Source: Cocos nucifera
Lineage: Eukaryota; Streptophyta; Magnoliopsida; Arecales; Arecaceae
NCBI GenBank assembly: GCA_006176705.1
Contig: QRFJ01004917.1
Location: 156,853 to 220,852 of the forward strand
DNA: 64,000 bases
Direction of reading: 5' to 3'
This document shows, piece after piece, positions 1 through 10,676 of this stretch. Under the pieces are notes generated by a model, which did not search any database, was not told the DNA's origin, and saw only the letters and a list, made by a program, of their open reading frames with translations. How positions within the stretch are numbered: position 1 is the first letter of the stretch; each line of letters begins with the position of its first letter. Both the position numbers and the translations under genes were made by a program.

Positions 1-1259
1 ATGACTAACCTAGTGGCATGGGTCAGCTCGGATTATTGACCACCTCAGATCAGAACTGTGTCAACAGATATGGCCAGGTAAGTGAGACCGGTGGAAGGAA
101 TATGCCATTAACTCGTACAAGAACGCATTCAGGTCGAGTAGCTTCCAATTAAAAACCAGTCGGTCGTCTGTGCCAAACTTACCTTAGACACCAAATTGTT
201 GAGTCAGAACCAATTGGGTTAGCCTACAATCCAGACTCTAACCTCTGAGCCTAATTAGGTCTTGCTTGATCGTGACTCGATCTTGACCCAGACTTAATCC
301 TATTAGGCTGGTCAATTTAAGCATTGTTGATCCCATCTAACCAACTCTTGATTCGGTTTGATCAACCGCTTAGACCTAATTGAGCTACCCAAGCCCGAAC
401 CCAGTATTATGAATATGTCTTAGATCTGAAATTCTCAATTTTAGACCTAATTAATATTCCATAAACTTAATTCTTAATTAAGTAGGGTTCATAAACAAAA
501 TATGCACAATAAATCCTAGGGTTTCAGGATCTAGGGTTTTGCAGAAAGTAAGTTTTGGGTTTCTGATTAAGGACGAACGCGCAGCACCCCTACACATCAT
601 AAGAACACCCCATCGAATGGGAAGAGAGGGCCTTTAAACCCTTCTTCGTTCTTATGACCGGACGGCCAAGAGGGAACGCCTTAATCAGGAACATTCAATA
701 AACATTCAATACTACAAAACAGTTATAGATCTATATCATATATCTCATATACAAATTTAGATCTAACCATGGCATATTTTGCATACATCTCATGTATCAT
801 AATCATGCATGTTTTCAGATCTAAATTATCACATAATAATCTGAAAAATTAGATTTAAATTGATCTAATCAAAATAAATTCTAATCTAGACAATTATGTA
901 GAACTATTCTACAACTAGTCTAGTCATGCATCTATCATATCTCATATGATATTTAAAATTAAATAATTTTTATTTGCTGTTTATCAGATGTTATTATAAC
1001 ACTTATAATATCAGAAAACAGTAAATAAGAAGATCTAAAATATGATTTAATCATATTAAATCAAAGACATGCAAAACTATTCTATAGAACTATTCTATTC
1101 TAGAACTAGTCATGCATATCTTCATGTTCTTAGATCCAAATCATTTAATTTTAATTTTCCTGATTTCAGATCTGATCACATCTCATGTGACATCTGAAAT
1201 CACGTTATTTTTAATTAAAATAAAATTAAAAATCAGATCTAAACTATTTTTAGAACCAT
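1..1259 (-). other. A1 untranslated leader (between PBS and gag)
   Basis: AT-rich non-coding leader on the minus strand, colinear with 50193-51470 of H on the other strand. It contains no open frame that corresponds to retroelement protein. In BARE-1-like elements a leader of about 2 kb before gag is normal. The one conspicuous structure is the folded 59-nt block at 598-656. Confidence 0.8.
598..656 (-). promoter_or_regulatory. Leader three-way-junction fold (A1 copy)
   Basis: Outer stem CATAAGAAC/GTTCTTATG (9 bp) encloses a hairpin CCCAT-CGA-ATGGG and a second hairpin built on AGGG/CCCT and GAAG/CTTC. The same 59-nt block occurs in A2, C, G and H. A role in packaging, dimerisation or translation of the element RNA is inference only. 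Confidence 0.55.
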
Positions 1260-1272
1260 GGCTCTGATACCA
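1260..1272 (-). promoter_or_regulatory. Primer binding site (tRNA-iMet), A1
   Basis: On the minus strand it reads TGGTATCAGAGCC, the standard complement to the 3' end of plant initiator tRNA-Met used to prime minus-strand cDNA. It lies 2 nt from the LTR end, which fixes element orientation. Confidence 0.93.
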
Positions 1273-1274
1273 CT

Positions 1275-3562
1275 TGAAGGGAAATCCTGATTTCCCTGAC
1301 CAGGTTCGTTCAGATCTGATCAGATCAAGAGATATATTTCAAAAATTTTTTCTCTTAGATCTGTATCAGATCAGGGATGCTTCAGATCTGATTCTTATTT
1401 ATTTAATAAAAATTAAATGAAAAGGATAAATTAAATCACATTCAATTTACCTGAATAGGGTAATCCTATTACCCTGTTGATGATCCTGTTTGCAGCGGAA
1501 GGTTCTGGATCAAGCCACGCAAGCGCCTGGCCTCTACCGGTATCCACTCGGGCTGGATCTGGAGATCCTCTTCTTCTCTATCACGCCTCCAAAAATCAGA
1601 TCTGGATCTGATCTGGAGGATCTTCAAAACTCCTTTTGAAGATCTGCAGTCGTTCTTCGCAGCAGCGCAGCCTTCTTGCTTTTGATCTCCTTTTCTTGAT
1701 CTAAATCGCACCAATCCAAATCCAAAACACTTTTGGACGTGGAGAGCAAGGGGAGAAGAGAGTATGGCGTGGAGAAAGGGGAGAGAGGCAGCCTTGGGGC
1801 GTGGGAAGATTGCTTCTTGATTATTTCTTGATTATTTTTTCACTTGGGCGCTGGGTCTCTTATATAGACTAAGCGTGATCCAAGTCATCTTCCTCCCAAC
1901 CAATCACAACCCTTTGTGAAATCAGATCTAAATCTGATTGGTGGGATTAGAGTCCCCTGGATTCCTACTTGGAGAGTGCCTTGGACCAGTCAAACTGGAT
2001 TCTTAGAAGAACTCTCATTGGAATCCTAAAGGGAGATGGAGTCCTTGTCCAACAAGGACTCCTAGGCGCCTCCTACTTGGGCTCACGCCACCCTTGGCGT
2101 GCGCCCTTCTCCTTGCCAGGTTCTGGCAGGGGGACAAGCCCCCACCAGCTCTCCAATAGGTGCATGACATGTGGTCAAAAGTCAAAGGGTCAATGGTCAA
2201 CGTTTGACCAGTCAAAGGTAGACTTTTGACCAAAGTCAAAGAACAAGAAATGGCAGGTGACCAAAAATGGCAGGTAATGTCTTACAAATAAGACAACCTA
2301 TTCTGACTTGGACAACCTCCAGTCAGACCATATGAAGACTTCTGTTTGAGCACAAACTCCTTTGGCTCAGACAGGACGAACTTATTTATGATAGCAAAAG
2401 AAGAACGTTAGGTTCAATCGAGTGCTAGCACGATTTCCTTGAACCTAATTGAATCTCATTCAGATCAATTGAACTAGATCAGTTCAATTGATGATCACCA
2501 GATTCAAACCCTTGTTTGTGTGACCCAGTTAGGTTCAGTTCTGTATGGTAATGGGATATGTCATGATCTCTATCATCGACATCATCGAAACTCCTTTCGA
2601 TGGATCAGAACTCTTCTGATTCGAACAGCTAGAATGATCGATCATCTAAATCATTCTAATTGCTCCCAAAATCCACCAGTGACACCTAGCAGTATATGGT
2701 GGCAACCCATCAGAGCTGAATGCGAACCTCTTGGTGCAGCTACCTGTGTGATTCAGTTCTTCTATCTTGAGCCCCGATCAGATTAGGGTTAAGGTGAACT
2801 CGTCAAACCCTAGTCTCTGTCATATGATGTAATCATTCGATTCGAGTCCAATGTGAAAATCTAAATAGAAACTCTTTCTATTATTTCACTCTGCCATGGC
2901 CATGGGCTTCAGGACTTGATTCTCATGATCATCATAGGGCTACTCCTCTACCACCGAGGTAGATAGATCCCATCTTGATGCAATCCAGTTCCTACAATGA
3001 ACATGTCACAGCCAACATACACCTCAGGGTTCCATATGGCTAGGAGACCGAGTAATGGTGTAGTCAAACTATAACACCCTCAAGGTGAACTGCCGATGCA
3101 TCTCAGGTCAAAGAACCAGACACACTACTGCAGCATCGAGTCAGTCATTGACGAGAAGGTAGACTCCCTAATGACTACTCGAGGTGGTCACGCTCAGTGC
3201 CCTCGTTCTCTAACGAGTACCTGTACTCTCGCTCCGGTGTCTCCACACCGTAGACTCAAGACTCATCTACTAAAGAGAAGCGATCGTACACCAACCTTCC
3301 GGATCAATCACCATCCTCGTGATGATCCTATGGTCGGGAGCTATTTATGAGTTAATAATGATTATTCATGTCTTAAATTTTCAACTCTTGAAAATATGAA
3401 TTATCATTACCATTAACTCAAAGGATGTATCACAGACACTAAATACACATGTGTGATAGAAAATAACCCATTTATTAATTATAGTCAAAATTACAATTTT
3501 GCCCCTAGAAGTGTATTACAAGTGTCAGCCAATTCTGGCTTCTAGGGCACATATATCTAACA
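1275..3562 (-). repeat. 5' LTR of A1 (2288 bp, complete)
   Basis: Bounded by TGAAGG (1275) and TAACA (3562) on the plus strand, i.e. TGTTAGATAT...CCTTCA in element sense. It holds a TATA box (1859-1866), CCAAT motifs on both sides of about 1900, a cluster of eight W-boxes (2173-2239), the palindrome at 2038-2062 and the long imperfect hairpin at 3349-3419. Open frames inside it (for example 2520-2786 and 3096-3350 on the plus strand) recur in sister LTRs only because the copies are young; they resemble no retroelement protein. Confidence 0.95.
1859..2239 (-). promoter_or_regulatory. LTR promoter of A1: TATA box plus W-box cluster
   Basis: In element sense a TATATAAG box (1859-1866) is preceded by inverted and direct CCAAT motifs. 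Further upstream lie eight TTGAC(C/T) W-box cores in 67 bp (2173-2239): four GGTCAA/AGTCAA and four more in TTGACC or AGTCAA form. W-boxes are binding sites of plant WRKY factors, so stress- or defence-driven transcription is a reasonable inference. Confidence 0.7.
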
Positions 3563-4841
3563 AGTACATTTGTTTGATTTCCCGACAAGGACAAGCTCCA
3601 GTCAGATTAAAGGTATCTGAAGTGAGCACAAACTCATTTGGCTCAGTCGAGACAACTTTTAATGATAGAAAAAGGAGAATGTTAGGTTCAATCGTGTGCT
3701 AGCACGATTTCCTTGAACCTAATTGAATCTAATTCAAATCAATTGAACTAGGTTAGTTCAATTGATGATATCCAGATCCAAACCCTTGTTTGTGTGACCC
3801 AGTTAGGTTCAGTTCTGTATGATAATGGGATATGTCGTGATCTCCATCATCGATATCATCGAAACTCCTTTCGATGGATCAGAACTCTTCTGATTCAGAC
3901 AACTAGAATGATCGATCATCTAAATCATTCTAATTGCTCCCAAAATCCACCAGTGACACCTAGCAGTATATGGTGGCAACCCATCAAAACTGAAAATGAA
4001 CCTCTCGGTGCAGCTACTTGTGTGATTAAGTTCTTCTATCTTGAGCCCCGATCAGATTAGGGTTAAGGTGAACTCGTCAAACCCTAATTTCTATCATATG
4101 ATTTAATCATTCGATTCAAGTCCGAATGTGAAAACCTTAATAGAAACTCTTTCTATTATTTCACTCTCTGCCATGGCCATGGGCTTATGGACTTGATTCT
4201 CATGATCATCATAGGGCTGCTCCTCATCCACCGAGGTAGATAGATTCCATCTTGGTGCAATCCAATTCCTACAATGAACATGCTATAGCCAACATACACC
4301 TCAGGATTCCGAATGGCTAGGAGACCGAGTCATGGTGTAGTCAAACTATAACACCCTCAAGGTGAACTGCCGATGCACCTCAGGTCAAAGAACCAGACAC
4401 ACCACTGCAGCATCGAGTCAGTCATCGACGAGAAGGTAGACTTCCTTATGACTACTCGAGGTGGTCACGCTCAGTGCCCTCATTCTCTAACGAGTACCTG
4501 TACTCTCGCTCCGGTGTCTCTACACCGTAGACTCAAGACTCATCTACTATAAAGAAGCGATTGTACACTAACCTTCTGGATCAATCACCATCCTCATGAT
4601 GATCCTATGGTCAGGAGCATTTTATGAGTTAATAATGAAAATTCATGTCTTAAATTTTCAACTCTTGAAAATATGAATTATCATTACCATTAACTCAAGG
4701 GATGTATCACAGACACTAAATACACATATGTGATAGAAAATAATCCCATTTTATTATTTATAGTCAAAATTATAATTTTGCCCTTAGAAGTGTATTACAA
4801 GTGTCAGCCAATTCTGGCTTCTAGGGCACACATATCTAACA
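3563..4841 (-). repeat. 3' LTR of A2, truncated by A1
   Basis: Same order of sequence blocks as the A1 LTR from about 2300 onward, ending ATATCTAACA at 4841. The first 20 or so bases after A1 are diverged. It keeps the terminal hairpin (about 4626-4696) but lacks the promoter half, which lies beyond A1. Confidence 0.88.
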
Positions 4842-4853
4842 AACTCCCACTTG
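4842..4853 (-). other. Polypurine tract of A2
   Basis: AACTCCCACTTG on the plus strand, i.e. CAAGTGGGAGTT directly before the LTR start in element sense. This is the plus-strand cDNA primer. The same tract precedes the 3' LTRs of C and G; D and I have ATCTCCCACTTG. Confidence 0.88.
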
Positions 4854-4855
4854 AC

Positions 4856-6496
4856 CTAAAGCCAATTGGCTACAAATCTAAGTCCCATCTTCTCAAGGTG
4901 GGCTTCGATCTTCTGCTGGCCCAACGGCTTTGTAAGCGGATCTGCCGCATTGTCTGTGGAGTCGACTCTCTTGACCTCGACGTAACCCTTCTCGAGGTAA
5001 TCGCAGGATGAGGTGGTATCGCCGCTCGATGTGCTTGGATTTCTGGTGAGACCTCGGCTCCTTAGCAAGGGCTATGGTACCATTATTGTCGCAGTATAGA
5101 GGAATGGCATCTGATGGCATCACTCCAATCTTTATGGCAAACTTCTTATACCAGAATGCCTCCTTTGTAGCTTCTGATGCAGCGATATATTCTGCTTCCA
5201 TGGTGGAATCTGCTATCACTGTTTGCTTGAAACTTTTCCAACTGACAGCTCCACCATTGCACACAAACAGACTTTCCAGATGTCGACTTTCGATCATCTA
5301 TATCGGACATAAAATCTGAGTCTGTATACCCCTGGACTTGGAGTTCTCCATTACCAAAGATCCAGCAACATATCCTTAGTTCTTCTTAAGTACTTAAGGA
5401 TACATTTCACAGAAGTCCAGTGTTCTTCACCTGGATTCGACTGATATCTGCTCGTGACACTCACAGCATGGGCTATATCAGGTCGTGTACATAACATGGC
5501 ATACATGAGGCTCCCTATTGCTAGAAGCATAAGGGATCTTGCTCATGCATTCTATTTCCTCAGGTGTGCTAGGGCACATCTTCTTGGAAAGATGAATGCC
5601 ATGTCTGAAGGGTACTAAAACCTCTCTTAGAGTTTTCCATGCTAAACCTCTTTAGTACTTCCTCTATGTACATCTTCTGTGAAAGTCCTAGCATCCTATT
5701 CGGTCTATCTCTATAGACCTTAATTCCTAGAATAAAGGATGCTTCTCCTAGGTCTTTCATGGAGAATTCTTTAGATAACCACATTTTAACTATGGTCAAC
5801 ATGGGAATATCATTCCCAATAAGGAGGATGTCATCCACGTACAATACGAGGAAGACAACAGCGCTCCCACTGACCTTTTTGAAAACACATGGCTCCTCTT
5901 TGTTTTTGATGAAACCAAATATTTTGATCACATCATTGAAAATGAGTATTCCAGCTCCGAGATGCTTGCTTAAGTCCATATATGGACCTTTGCAGCTTGC
6001 AAACCTTGTGATCAGTCATCACTGGATGTGAAACCTAGCGGCTGTTCCATATAGATATCTTCCTCAAGATATCCATTTAAGAATGCCATTTTCACGTCCA
6101 TTTGCCATATTTCATAATCGAAATAGGCTGCAACAGCAAGCAATGTGCGGATGGATTTTAGCATAGCTACTGATGAAAAGGTATCCTGATAGTCAATGCC
6201 TTTGCATTGACTATAACCTTTTGCCACTAATCTAGCTTTGAATGTCTCCACATTTCCATCTGCACCAATCTTTCTCTTGATAGATCCATTTACACCCAAT
6301 AGGTACTATACCTTCTGGTGGATCTACCAAGGTCCAGACTTGGTTTGAGTGCATCGAGTCAATTTCTGACTTCATTGCCTCTAACCATTTTTCGGAGTCG
6401 ATATCTGATATCGCCTCGTTATAGGTTTTGGGATCATCACCATGAATCTCATTACCTACTGAGGAATATTTTCTCTACATTCCTCTGAAATAGTAC
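4856..6496 (-). pseudogene. A2 reverse transcriptase - RNase H (broken)
   Basis: C-terminal half of the copia polyprotein. RT is read from about 6420 down: the KARLVAKGYSQ and YEIWQMDVKMAFLNG blocks (6012-6299), then the YVDD catalytic motif in LVLYVDDILLIGND (about 5840). RNase H follows, with DSTMEAEYIAASEA and the CDNN...AKEPRSHQKSKHIERR block (4893-5297), ending NWL-stop at 4856. A +1 frameshift lies near 5935-5945 (CATTGAAAATG where C, D and G read CATTAAAATG), and others separate the open blocks 5569-5979, 4893-5297 and 4856-5068. No functional enzyme is expected. The element I copy shares the 5940 frameshift. Confidence 0.9.
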
Positions 6497-7540
6497 CTAA
6501 GTACCTCTCAGGAGGATGGAAAATCTTTTTCGATCTACGAGGTGGAGGAGGTAGTGTATGGATTGGCTTAACCTGATTTGGTTCCATTTGGTCCTTAGCT
6601 CGTTGCTCTTGTGAGACTTTCTCATCGAGCTTGATCTGCTTTCCAATGCCGCTATCTTGAATAAACTATTTTTCAAGAAAGATGGCATGTCGACTCACAA
6701 TCACATTGTGATCTTCTGGAATGTAGAAATAATATCCTAATGACTCTTTAGGATATCCTATGAATCGAGCTCTAAAGGACCTAAAGTCTAACTTGTCCGC
6801 TTGTTGTCTTTTGACATGAGCCGGACAACCCCAAATTCTGAGATGACTCAGACTTGGTTTCTTACCATGCCATATCTCATACGGTGTGGTAGGAACGGTT
6901 TTAGAAGAAACCCTATTCAGTAAGTATATTGCAGTTAACAAATCAGTATCCCCAAAGAAAATCAGGAAGGTCTGTGAAGCTCATCATGGATCGGACCATA
7001 TCTAATAGGGTCCGATTCCTCCGTTCTGAAATCCCGTTGAGTTGAGGTGTTCCTGGTGGAGTCCATTGAGAGACTATGCCATTTTTCTTAAGATAGTCCA
7101 GGAATTTTCGACTAAGGTATTCACCTCCTCGATCTGATCGAAGAACCTTAATGGATTTTTCAGTTTGCTTTTCTACTTCATGTCTGAATTCTTTGAACTT
7201 TTCAAAGGCTTCAGACTTGTGTCTCATAAGATACACATACCCATACCTAGATAAATCATCAGGTAAAGATTATGAAGTAGACTAAAATTGCCTCTAGCCG
7301 GCACATCAAATGGGCCGCACACATCAGTATGTACTAGGGCAAGAAGATCCGTGGCCCTTTTCCCCATGTCCTACAAAAGGGAGCTTAGTCATTTTGCCAT
7401 GAAGATAGGATTCACAAATTGGATATGACTCGAAAGTCAACAACTCAATAGCCCATTTTCTCCAATTTGTTAACCCTATCTTCTGCTATATGACCTAATC
7501 TTAGGTGCCATAGATACTTATCGTTTGGACTATCCCTAGC
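6497..7540 (-). pseudogene. A2 integrase (broken)
   Basis: Integrase core in two open blocks. Block 6943-7236 carries LRSDRGGEYLSRKF and TPPGTPQLNGISERRNRT, which includes the conserved glutamate of the DDE triad. Block 6666-6941 carries the copia C-terminal region, including TPYEIWHGKKPSLSHLRIWG and FIGYPKESLGYYF. The upstream zinc finger and the first aspartate region (about 7240-7540) are frameshifted. Integrase inserts the cDNA; this copy cannot encode an intact one. Confidence 0.88.
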
Positions 7541-8813
7541 TCATTTTGATTTTATGGCATTCACATTTTGCTCAAAATTAAAAATAGATACATCAACATG
7601 TAACTGATAAAGATCGTTAATAAGGAAACCACTTGCAATTTTATTTCTTTCATAAAGAATGTTACAATGGTCCTTAAGAAAACTAATTACATAGCCTTCT
7701 AATGCAAGGCAAGAAACAAAAATCAAATTCCTGCTTGTTACAGACACATAATAACAGTCTTTTAACACTAAGTCTAAACCAGATGGTAGTCGAAGAGGGT
7801 ATGTTCCTATGGCTACGGCAGCAACTCTTGCTCCATTTTTGATGTATAGGATTATCTCACCATCCCTCAATCTCTTGCTATCCTCAAGACCCTGCATAGA
7901 AGTGCACAAGTGAGCACTAGAATCAGAGTCAAGCATCCAACTGGATGCAGAAGAAATTGTAAGGTTTGACTCAATAACAAGCATACCTCCAGAAGGACCT
8001 GCCTCCTTCTTTAGGATGGCCAGATAAGTAGAGCAGCTCCGCTTCCAGTCGCTGTCATTATTGCAATGAAAACACTTTCCTTTATCAGCGGCCTTCTTTT
8101 TCGGCTCTACCTTTTTCTTCTTTCCTCCTTCCACCTTTTGCTTTTTCGTAGACTTTTTCTTTCCAAAAGACTTTCTCTTGGAAGAAGTCCATTCCATAGC
8201 AAGTACTGAGCCTTTAAAACCTTTCATGGAAAGCTCAGTAGTGATCAGCATGTTCATAAGTTTGGCCAGGGAGTTTTGAAATTTATGCATATGGTAGTTC
8301 ATGATGAATTGCCCATACGCATCGGTCAAGGATTGCAGATATATCATTCTACAGATCCAAGTCCAACCTCACTCTGAGCTTCTCAAGCTCTTCCATGTCC
8401 TTGATCATCATCAGATAATGATCTTGGACTGACTGCCTATCATGCATCTTAGCCTTGAACAGTCATTTAGTGACTTGATACTTGGCTGCGCAACTCTATT
8501 CACCAAACATCTTCTGTAGGTGAGCCAATATTTGGCGAGCAGTCTTGATATCTTCATGTTGGCACTGAAGTTCATTAGACATTGAGCCCAACATGTAGTA
8601 TCTGGTCTTGTTATTATCATCAGTCCACTTATCCAGAGATGCTCTCTACTCAATGGATGGACGAGCTGGTAAGATGGGAGGGTCCTAATCCAGTACATAA
8701 GTTAACTTCTCGAAACCCAAAATGATTTTGATGTTCTGGAGCCAATCCTTTTAATTTGTTTTGATCAGTCTATGGGTGTCTAGGAATCGTGCTAGTAGGT
8801 TGGATGCAGGTAT
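7541..8813 (-). pseudogene. A2 gag-protease (broken, start codon lost)
   Basis: The capsid region runs from 8813 down. The expected start (ATG TCT GCA in sister copies) reads ATA at 8813-8811. Block 7541-8347 (268 codons) includes a lysine-rich stretch, a zinc knuckle CFHCNNDSDWKRSC in which the metal-binding His is replaced by Asp, and the protease site LDSDSSAHLC, where the expected Gly after DS is Asp. Block 8411-8698 is out of frame. Gag packages the RNA and the protease cleaves the polyprotein; both are inactive here by sequence. Confidence 0.87.
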
Positions 8814-10661
8814 TTTCCTATAGAGAGTCAAAATTTCTAGTAAGATATTATAATTAAGACTTAATCAATTTATTTAAAAATTTTATTTTTAAACAAATTA
8901 GCTCCCACTATTTTCTCGAATCCCTATACTTTCTTTGTAGAGATGCGAAAATCTTCATGATTACTGATTTCTAGTGGGTGGTGCGGTCCCACCAACTGAC
9001 TCATCACCTCACCTAACAGTTATTGGTGATGGATTAGCGAATGAGTGAACAAATCTTGTTCAATGATTCTCTAATCATGGTGCACCCAAGCTTGGTCTCT
9101 AATTCATTAATATCACCGTGTTTGGAATATTGATCCACTCCTTAGTTAAGTCAGACCCACCATTTGCACAGACTGGATTTCTAATTGAGTCTCTCATCGT
9201 ATCTAGAATATTGAGCCCAATTCATCCTCTAGCCCATAGCATCCAATGCCTAATAGACATGGTTGTATCTTTTCGGTGCAACTGAACTACTATAACCAAC
9301 CGAGAATAATCAACCCTGGGAAGGGCCCACACATCTACAATGATGGAAGACCATGACTTAATCTTTTCTTAGAGAGATTTGATTTAGGTCTCATTAAGCT
9401 AGACTTGACATAGTCATAACCATTATGACTAACCTAGTACATGGGTTAGATCAAATTATTGACCATCTCAGATCAGAATTGAGTCAACAAATATGGCCAG
9501 ATAAGTGAGACCGATGGAAGGGATATGCCATTAACTCAACAAGAATGCATTCGAGTCGAGTAGCTCCCAATTAAAAACTAGTCGATCGTATCTGCCAAAC
9601 ATACCTTAAACACCAAATTGTCAAGATAAAACCAATCAAACTAGCCTACAATCCAGACTCTAACCACTAAGCCTAATTAGGTCTTAGCTTGATCGATCAC
9701 ATTCGTGACTCGATCTTGACTCAGACTTAATCCTATTAGGTTGGTCAATTTTGCAATGTTGATCCCATCTAACCAACTCTTAATTCGGTTTGATCAATCG
9801 CTTAGACCTAATTAAGCTACCCAAATCCGAACCCAATTTTATGAACATGTCTTAGATCTAAAAATTCTCAATTTTAGACCTAATATGTTTCATAATCTTA
9901 ATTCTTAATTAAGTTTAGGGTTCAAAAATAAAACATGCAAATAAGATCCTAGGGTTTCAGAATTTAGGGTTTTGCAGAAAGTAAGTTTTCAATTTTTGAT
10001 TAAGGATGAACGCACAGCACTCCTACACATCATAAGAACACCCCATCGAATAGGAGGAGAGGATCTTTAAACCCTACTTTATTCTTATGATCGGACGGCC
10101 AAGGGGAATGCCTTAATCAGAAATACAACTAATCTATAAAAATAATTAGATCTAAGCATATATCTCATATAAGAAAATTGATCTAATTAAAATATGTTTT
10201 GTATACATCATATCATGCATGTTTTTTAGATCTAAATTATCTCATAATTATCTAAAAAATTAAATTTAAATTTGATCTCATCAAATAAAATTTAATCTAG
10301 ACCTATTTGTAGAACTATTCTACAACTAGTCTAAACATGCAACTATCATATCTCATATGAATAAATTAAATTTAATTTATTTTCTATTTTTAGATCTAAT
10401 TATAATATTTATAAGATCAAAAAATAGTAAATAAATAAATCTAAAAATTATATTTAATTAAATAAAAATTATGATTATACTAGACTACACATAGAATAAT
10501 TCTATTCCTAGTCTAGTTATGTATCTCATACATATTAGATCTAGATTAATTAATTTTAATTTTTTATTTTTTTAATTTAAAATATAATCATATATCATGT
10601 AATATCTGAAATTACTAATTTATCAAATTAAATTAGATCTAAATAAATTTAATGGAAACCT
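8814..10661 (-). other. A2 untranslated leader
   Basis: About 1.85 kb without coding potential, colinear with the leader of H. It keeps the 59-nt folded block at 10031-10089 (outer stem of eight pairs plus a wobble). The very AT-rich 10100-10660 half has many small indels against other copies. Confidence 0.82.
10031..10089 (-). promoter_or_regulatory. Leader three-way-junction fold (A2 copy)
   Basis: Same 59-nt block as in A1 and H. The outer stem is CATAAGAAC/ATTCTTATG on the plus strand, so one terminal pair is a wobble or mismatch. The CCCAT/ATAGG hairpin is slightly weakened. Confidence 0.5.
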
Positions 10662-10674
10662 GGCTCTGATACCA
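10662..10674 (-). promoter_or_regulatory. Primer binding site (tRNA-iMet), A2
   Basis: TGGTATCAGAGCC in element sense, perfect, 2 nt from the LTR. Confidence 0.92.
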
Positions 10675-10676
10675 GT

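Larger units (their letters stand above)
1..3562 (-). mobile_element. A1: Ty1/copia (Angela/BARE-like) element, 5' part only
   Basis: Minus-strand LTR retrotransposon cut by the left edge of the window. Seen: a complete 5' LTR (1275-3562), the primer binding site next to it (1260-1272), and 1259 bp of leader. Its gag and pol would lie to the left. The LTR is nearly identical to those of H and I, so the insertion is recent. The sequence after 3562 resumes partway through another LTR of the same family, so A1 is nested in the 3' LTR of A2. The expected 5-bp duplication would be AGTAC (3563-3567), with its partner outside the window. Confidence 0.9.

Noticed and set aside
1469..1714. An 81-codon sense-strand ORF just downstream of the LTR TATA region (also 35894, 49735, 57428)
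   Set aside because: It lies in R/U5 of the LTR, is Arg/Lys-rich because of AGATC repeats, is frame-broken in C and A2, and resembles no known LTR-encoded protein. A short upstream ORF effect on translation remains possible but unsupported.
2520..2786. An 88-codon plus-strand ORF repeated in many LTRs (also 3794, 22991, 33627, 36939, 58481, and 48667 on the minus strand)
   Set aside because: It lies in the LTR on the strand opposite to the element, resembles no known protein, and is broken in the older LTRs (11930, 21350, 39110). Its repetition reflects recent copying, not selection.
3096..3350. An 84-codon ORF repeated in LTRs (34197, 37515, 59057)
   Set aside because: Same reason: antisense to the element, with no domain; it overlaps the LTR hairpin region and is lost in old copies.
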